A program made the translations under genes and the position numbers. A stretch of DNA of 64,000 nt. Origin: Theobroma cacao (taxonomy: Eukaryota; Streptophyta; Magnoliopsida; Malvales; Malvaceae). The notes beneath the pieces were generated by a model. It was not told the DNA's origin. It saw only the letters and a program-made list of their open reading frames with translations, and ran no database searches. Positions 58,539-64,000 of the stretch are shown piece after piece (within the stretch, counting starts at the first letter, position 1; every line of letters starts with the position of its first letter). The stretch is taken from contig NC_030853.1 in the NCBI RefSeq assembly GCF_000208745.1, positions 24,629,334 to 24,693,333 on the forward strand, read 5' to 3'.

Positions 58539-61500
58539 CTATCTATGTTGCAATAGCTCCAGTTCTATAGATTCGTATTCCTTCAAGTTGTTGACTACAT
58601 TTTGTACTTTCTTTGATAGTTGGTTACTATGCTCCTCAACGATTTTCATAAATGCAGTCAGTTGTTCTTGATATGCTGCACATAGTCGTTTCTTATTCCG
58701 CAGCTCAGCAGTTAGTTCTTGAATTTTCTTATCCTTTTCATCCTTCAAAGTTGTATACAGAAAGCACATTGTTAGAAACACTTGGAAAGCAAATATTTGT
58801 TCCATATAGATATAGGATCATTTCACATCACATTTTTTGGAAAATATCATACTAATGAGCACCAAACCATAAAAAAAAAAAAGGAATAATGTGCCCGCGA
58901 ACATGCCTTTGTATGCAAACTACTGTAGATGCCTGAAAATGAAGCATACCAAAACATTAAAAATGCTCAATTTGTTAAGACATATTAGGGAAAATAGTGG
59001 AAAAAGTAAAAACTGTTTATGAGATGAAATATTATATTACTGAGGAATAGCACGAATGAGCAATTAATTCATTTGATTGCGTCACAAATCAAGTGGCTCA
59101 AGCTTTCAGCTTCAAAATGATGAAACTACAACCAAATGGGGTACTTTTACTACCTAAGATTACTTTGGAAGTATTCAATTCAAATATGCCTAAATTGGGG
59201 TAAGCTTCACAAATTTGTTTTTCCCATTCCACTCAGTCAAGGGCATATAATTCGAAAAATTTCAAGAAGCCAAATCATCATTTATGATTTCAACCCATGA
59301 CATATTTGGATTCCTCAACCAATTTTTATTTTTTCTATGGGGATCGATTTCCTCTTACATAACCAAGCATTGCTAGGTCTATGCTGCACAAGAATAAACC
59401 ATCTAAATTAATCACTCCTAGGTTTATCCTTAACTAGTGCCACCTATACCCTCTCATGAACAACTTCATTTTTATTCTATCTTTTCATATATGAGTAGAC
59501 ATTATCTCAATAGCCTCACTTCAGCTTATACTCATTCAGCGAATGTGTTGTCTTCTAATTGCATAATATTTAATACCAAATATAGATGTTCAACAGAAAT
59601 ATTGCACAAATGCATGGCATAGTTTTATCCTCAGAAGACATCATAGTAAAAAATCAAGTGTCTGGCAGCATTTATAGAATTTCGGAATAAATGCAAATAG
59701 ATATTAAAGGCAAGCATAAATGCATAGAAGAGAAGTATGGAGAATTTGGGTCTAAGGATGAATCTTGGTTGAGCTTTGCCAGTCTAATCTTGAAAGTAAC
59801 TGTAGTTCTTAGGTTTTTTCCTAGTTCACACTTATTGAATGTTTCGTTGCCCCATATTAATGTGGTTATCACCTGTCAAGTCAAGATCAAAATAAGAAGT
59901 AGAAAGTCCAACAACCCAGGGCCTCACTGATACCACTCCTAGCTCATCGATAAGACAACCACAACACCTATAACTTGCAGTACAGCTGAGAAGAGGCTGC
60001 AGGCGCTTTCTTGTTTCTTCTACAAGTTATATCTGACATACCCTTTTCACCCAAAGTTGGTATAGTCCTCGTATTAATGTGGTTATTAGTATTATGTTTG
60101 AGTGCAGTTTCTATTTTCACCCAAAGCTGGTATAGTCCTCATAGCGCATGAACATGCAAACTACACATCTTCATTTGGCTAAAATCTCTTTTAAAGTAAA
60201 CAAACGCACAGGCTACTTCCCTCTTTCCTTCTTCAATTAAGCAGCTCTCAGTCTAGTAGTTAAATAAACTATTAAAAGTAAAAAAATTCTACTCTTGTAG
60301 AGACATAAAATACTTTAATATTAATCCCAACTACTTTTCAAAAATACATTGGTTTCATGCCTTCTAAAGGAACATGATACTCCTTTGTTCCTAAACACCT
60401 TATTATATAATTACATCTTCATCCAATGGTTTTTGTTCTGCTTAAAGAGCATTTATACGATATCATTTACATAGAAATAGAAAAACATGATACTGGAATA
60501 TAGATAAAGATTACAGGGAAAAACTTATTTTCCTACAAACAAAGGCAAATTTAAGTCTGAAGAGAAAACATTACTCCATAAAAATTTGAAAATTAGATAA
60601 ACCAGACAGAATATAAAACTAGAAAATTTAACCAAAGTTTTGGACAGTCAGAATGGAAACTACACAGAAGATTATAGTTTCAAAGAAGAGGAAAAGGAGG
60701 GGAGCAAAGTGACCAACTCACCATTGTTTGACGAGCCTCACGTGGAGCGACTACAAGTGGATGATTATGGTCCTTTACAAATCTCGTTATCACCCACTTT
60801 CCAGACTTATCGAACTTAATATGAATCATTGCCTTACAGCCTTCCCTCGTGCTTGGCCGGGGCTTTCGGACAGGGCCAAATTTACCTCGAATACTAACAC
60901 AATAACCCTCCTTATTACATCCAAGCCGACGAGCAAGAATCCTCCCATCTCTTTCAGATCGACGGCAAGACATCACACGCATAACAAAGCCTACCCGCCG
61001 TGCATATTCGTCATAAAATATCTTGGCAGCATCTTCAGATTCAAACTCCATACCTTCATGTGGTTCTACAATTGAGTCTCCTTCACATGGAACTGCCACT
61101 GTCTCCCCTCCTGTAAAGCTCTCTATTGCTTCAGCACCCTCATCCAAATCCACTGCCACACAATAAGATTAACCATTATTCATAAAAATTTTGAAAAAAA
61201 AAGGGGAGATATAAAATACAAATTTATATCCTCTACAAGAGGAAAATGTGAGAACTGTTGCTCACAACAGCAATTCAAGATAGAAAAGTACATTACAAAA
61301 CATTCATTTTTAGCAGTTCAAAAAGTTCTTAAATACAAAAAACAACAACAACAAACTAAGGCTTTTCCTACCATGTACTGACTACTATATGGGTCACATT
61401 GCACCACTGTGCCAATGTCCAAAATCAAAAAAAGAAAATTCTAAGGGACCAAAACAACTAAATTGAACGCCTTCAACGAGACACTTCAACTGTTAGAACG

Positions 61501-61918
61501 TGAGGCTCTAACTTGAAATTCCATGCTCGAATCCTACTAGGGAAGGGCAGGGATTATGGGATGGGAAAGTACCATCTCCTATCGTGTAACTCATATATTA
61601 TTTCAACGTCATCCCTTTAAATAATTCATCGACTAAGGAAGAGCAGACATTATTTAAGGACTCTTCAATAAACAACAGATTTCCTTTAAACCTCAAATAA
61701 GAAACTGGAAACTAAACCAATCAAAAACTGGAAATTTCGATTAAATTCCAATATAAGTTAGACACATGGGGAAAAACAATCAAACCCATTAAAGTCAAAT
61801 CAAATCCGTCCTTATACTTAATTCACAGCATATTTGAATGGAAAATTAAGCCAAATTAACAAAAGGGTCAACGGAAACAGAGGAGAAAAGGAAATGGGGA
61901 AAGAAGTTGCTACTTACT
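58539..61918 (-). CDS. FAR1-domain protein of the FRF type, 211 aa (FRF gene 5), start codon split by intron 1
   Basis: Minus strand. The 5' exon ends AAACCAA/GTAAGT at 61918 and contains no ATG in the 150 bases I read. The next exon runs 61152-60722 and begins TGGATTTGGATGAGG after TGTGGCAG. A|TG joined by splicing starts MDLDEGAEAI in the FAR1 frame; without it the first in-frame ATG would be inside the domain (MEFESED). The exon ends ACAATG/GTGAGT in phase 0, and the last coding exon 58742-58539 follows a TTTGAAG acceptor. FAR1 domain is at residues 32-133 with Cys79, Cys106, His129, His131; the coiled coil begins DEKDKKIQELTAELRNKK. It resembles the short Arabidopsis At2g43280-type factors. 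It is separated from gene 4 by about 11 kb of repeats. Confidence 0.85.
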
Positions 61919-62106
61919 TGGTTTAAAGGATGGAATAAGGGAAACGAAGATCTTTCTTCCGTGTCTGTTCTATCCAGAGGACGAGTAAGGAGTACGGCGA
62001 CTAAACTGGGTTGCTAAAGATAATTTTGGAGAAAGTTCAAAGTATTAAAGGAATTGAGGGGATTTACTTTTAAGGAATTTGAAGTGGAAGTGGAATCAGT
62101 TGATGC

Positions 62107-62112
62107 CACGTG
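62107..62112. promoter_or_regulatory. G-box CACGTG upstream of FRF gene 5
   Basis: CACGTG within GCCACGTGTAT, about 190 bases upstream of the 5' exon donor at 61918. The same 11-base word is upstream of gene 4 in the opposite orientation relative to the gene. Confidence 0.45.
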
Positions 62113-63318
62113 TATAAAATTGAAGGGAAAGAAGAATTTGGGAACTTTTTCATTTTTTTAAGTTACTTATATTTAATAATTTACTTACTGAAATTAAACA
62201 ATTTTCTAGTATTTCACTTTTATTTCATAGTTTTAAAATTTTTTATTTTTGATTAATACAATGAACTTCAAATTTTATTTTAATTCAAAATTTAATTTCA
62301 AGTTTGTATCTAATCAAATATTCATGTCTTTTTTTTTTTTTTCAAATAAAGCAACATGAATCAACCACTGAATCAAATATTTTTATATATATCCATGTTT
62401 TTTTTTCCTTAACAAACAAGTTACTGTTTGGTGGATAATCATATCATTTTTAACTAAATAATTTTAATAAATAATTACAGCTGATTTCAAGTATTATAGA
62501 GTGCATTTTTAATTGAGTTCAAGTTCAAATACCGTAAAATAAAATTATAAGTATCTAGGACTCTACTCATGGCTTTATTGATAAGAATAAGTATTTGATT
62601 GGTTTTGATTTTAAATTTTCAAAAACTGAATTAATCAAACCCTCATAGAAAATAATTGAAATCGACTGAATTATACTTTAAAAGCAAAAAGAACAAAAAA
62701 AAAAAAAACTAATGGAAATCAAATTATTTTTATTGATTCTAATTATTAATAATATTTATATATAAAATATATTTAAAAATTTTTGCTTAATGTTTCAATA
62801 ATATTTTTTTAATAAAACCTAAATGTGTTTAATTAATTGCATATATATCTATATATATTTAAAATGTTAATACTATATACATGTATATATATATAAAACA
62901 TTTAAATATAATAATTGATCGATTCAGTTATAAATTTTAGACAATGAAAATTGATCAAAATAACAAAACAAACAGTCATTTCTAATTGATTAATACCAAT
63001 AGTGAAAAACTAAACGAAATTAACCAAATTCAACCAGTTTCAATCGACTAAATTGAAAACCCCAACACTATCCCATCCGAGTATTTGAATCCTAAAGTTT
63101 CAATATAGTCTTAATAGCTGGGAATGGGATGCCCCATAGGGAATGAACAATTGCCGAAAATAAATAAACAAATAAGAAACAGATGAGCACAAATTACTGC
63201 CATCTCACTTTTCTTTTTGAGAACCTTTTTTATGCATAAGTGATTGTGTTGCAATCACAAGGTAAGGCTGAAACAATTCAGATTCTTTCGAGTTGTCCAT
63301 CTGTCACATATGGAAATT
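62113..63318. other. AT-rich intergenic DNA
   Basis: No gene. Contains short TA and A/T runs (for example ATATATATAT at about 62885). Confidence 0.6.
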
Positions 63319-63528
63319 TTAACATTGTATAACCTTTTTCAATCCCAGTAAACAAGCATATCTAATCCAGAGGAAGAAATGGAAAATGGTACAAGCAGGA
63401 CCCTCAATCAGATGAAGCTCATTTAAATTTCCTAAGCTGTTCACAACCAAATACTGAGTCTGCTCTTCCTCCATTGGCCGAAAATGAAGGAATGGAAAAC
63501 CTCTCAGGTGTTCATGGAATCCTTGCAT
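63319..63528 (-). other. Unidentified open frame, 69 aa
   Basis: ATG 63528 (MQGFHEHLRGFPFLHFRP) to a TAA/TGA-type stop at 63319. The first 45 residues are non-repetitive with normal composition (MEEEQTQYLVVNSLGNL), the rest is less convincing. It may be the end of an exon, an exon read into an intron, or chance. I do not recognise the family. Confidence 0.2.
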
Positions 63529-63531
63529 CAA

Positions 63532-64000
63532 AATTTACTTTGGGGCCCGGCATTGTTTGATACCCTTTCGATCCAAACTGAAGCATTGGCTTGAGGCAGA
63601 CAATTCCCACTCCTGGCCAAGGTCAAAGGGGCTTTCTACTAGTTTCAGACAAACTGTATTCGACCAGACAGTGTAAGCAATTCAATATGGCCAAATCTTA
63701 CACAAAAAGAATCATTATTCATATCATCTTGCAACTGGTGGTGCTAGGCATAACAAAGTTTTAGTTTTAAGAGAAATATTGCACAACTTAACAGATTTAA
63801 ACGAGTTTTTGTGAACTTGAGCAGTGAATGCATAAATGCGGTATAAATATCTGATTCAACAATCCAACTGAACAAACCAACATCAACTTGGTTTACTTTC
63901 TGACACATAAAATCACGAAAAGTGCATATTGATTTACTATGCCCAGTTTAATGCTTGCTCAGGCCAACTTGTTCACCAACTTGATTGACACAAATGAGAA
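63532..64000. other. Right end of the window, nothing assigned
   Basis: Moderately complex sequence with no open frame worth reporting. It could be untranslated or intronic sequence of a gene continuing to the right. Confidence 0.4.

Noticed and set aside
61500..61560. Second B-box-like phrase (GCTCGAATCCTA)
   Set aside because: No tRNA structure around it.
28752..61918. FRF genes as remnants of domesticated MULE transposases
   Set aside because: FAR1-family origin from Mutator-like transposases is known, but these copies have no transposase or SWIM sequence, have conserved introns and intact zinc ligands, so they are host genes, not transposon remains.

Overview
The window is nuclear DNA of a flowering plant, most likely a eudicot. 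The intergenic DNA is AT-rich, the genes have GT-AG introns, plant-only families are present (UGT89-type glycosyltransferases, FAR1-domain proteins, a BURP-domain protein), and remnants of plant hAT, Mutator-like, Ty1/copia and LINE elements lie between them. No prokaryotic, organellar or viral genome is present. Species was not determined. A 53-base N gap after a poly-C run and a single N inside a duplicated block mark assembly joins.

Layout. 1-10.1 kb: no convincing gene; transposon-derived and low-complexity DNA, including a well-bounded hAT-type element. 10.2-28.3 kb: a cluster of four UGT89C1-like loci, of which only one (23062-24435) is intact. The other three are broken by a lost start codon, frameshifts, stop codons, deletions or the assembly gap. 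Two diverged copies of a roughly 5-kb segment (about 10.15-15.17 kb and 16.69-20.80 kb) explain much of this region. Each copy carried a UGT, an N-terminally truncated SKIP/SNW gene on the minus strand and a small conserved hydrophobic reading frame. The second copy lost its UGT and most of the SKIP sequence and collected MITEs. A degenerate NNF1-like kinetochore pseudogene and a short LINE insertion lie between the last two UGT loci.

28.7-62.1 kb: five minus-strand genes for short FAR1-domain proteins without transposase or SWIM domains (FRF type). All share one architecture: a 5' non-coding or nearly non-coding exon, one exon with an acidic leader and the FAR1 zinc-binding domain, a phase-0 intron, and a last coding exon encoding a coiled coil. 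In two of them the start codon appears to be assembled by splicing (A|TG). Genes 4 and 5 are separated by about 11 kb of repeat-rich DNA. It holds a 2.27-kb tandem duplication, a diverged inverted copy of part of it, a BURP-domain pseudogene and an internally deleted copia element with intact target-site duplications. 62.1-64 kb: AT-rich sequence with one unidentified short reading frame.

Function. The intact UGT keeps the catalytic His and Asp and has His as the last residue of the PSPG box, as in Arabidopsis UGT89C1, so a flavonol 7-O-rhamnosyltransferase role is the leading hypothesis. The FRF-type genes are expected to encode nuclear proteins that bind or compete for FHY3/FAR1-type targets. 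The two groups are neighbours; nothing in the sequence shows that they act together. Splice sites were placed by eye using consensus and homology between the paralogues.
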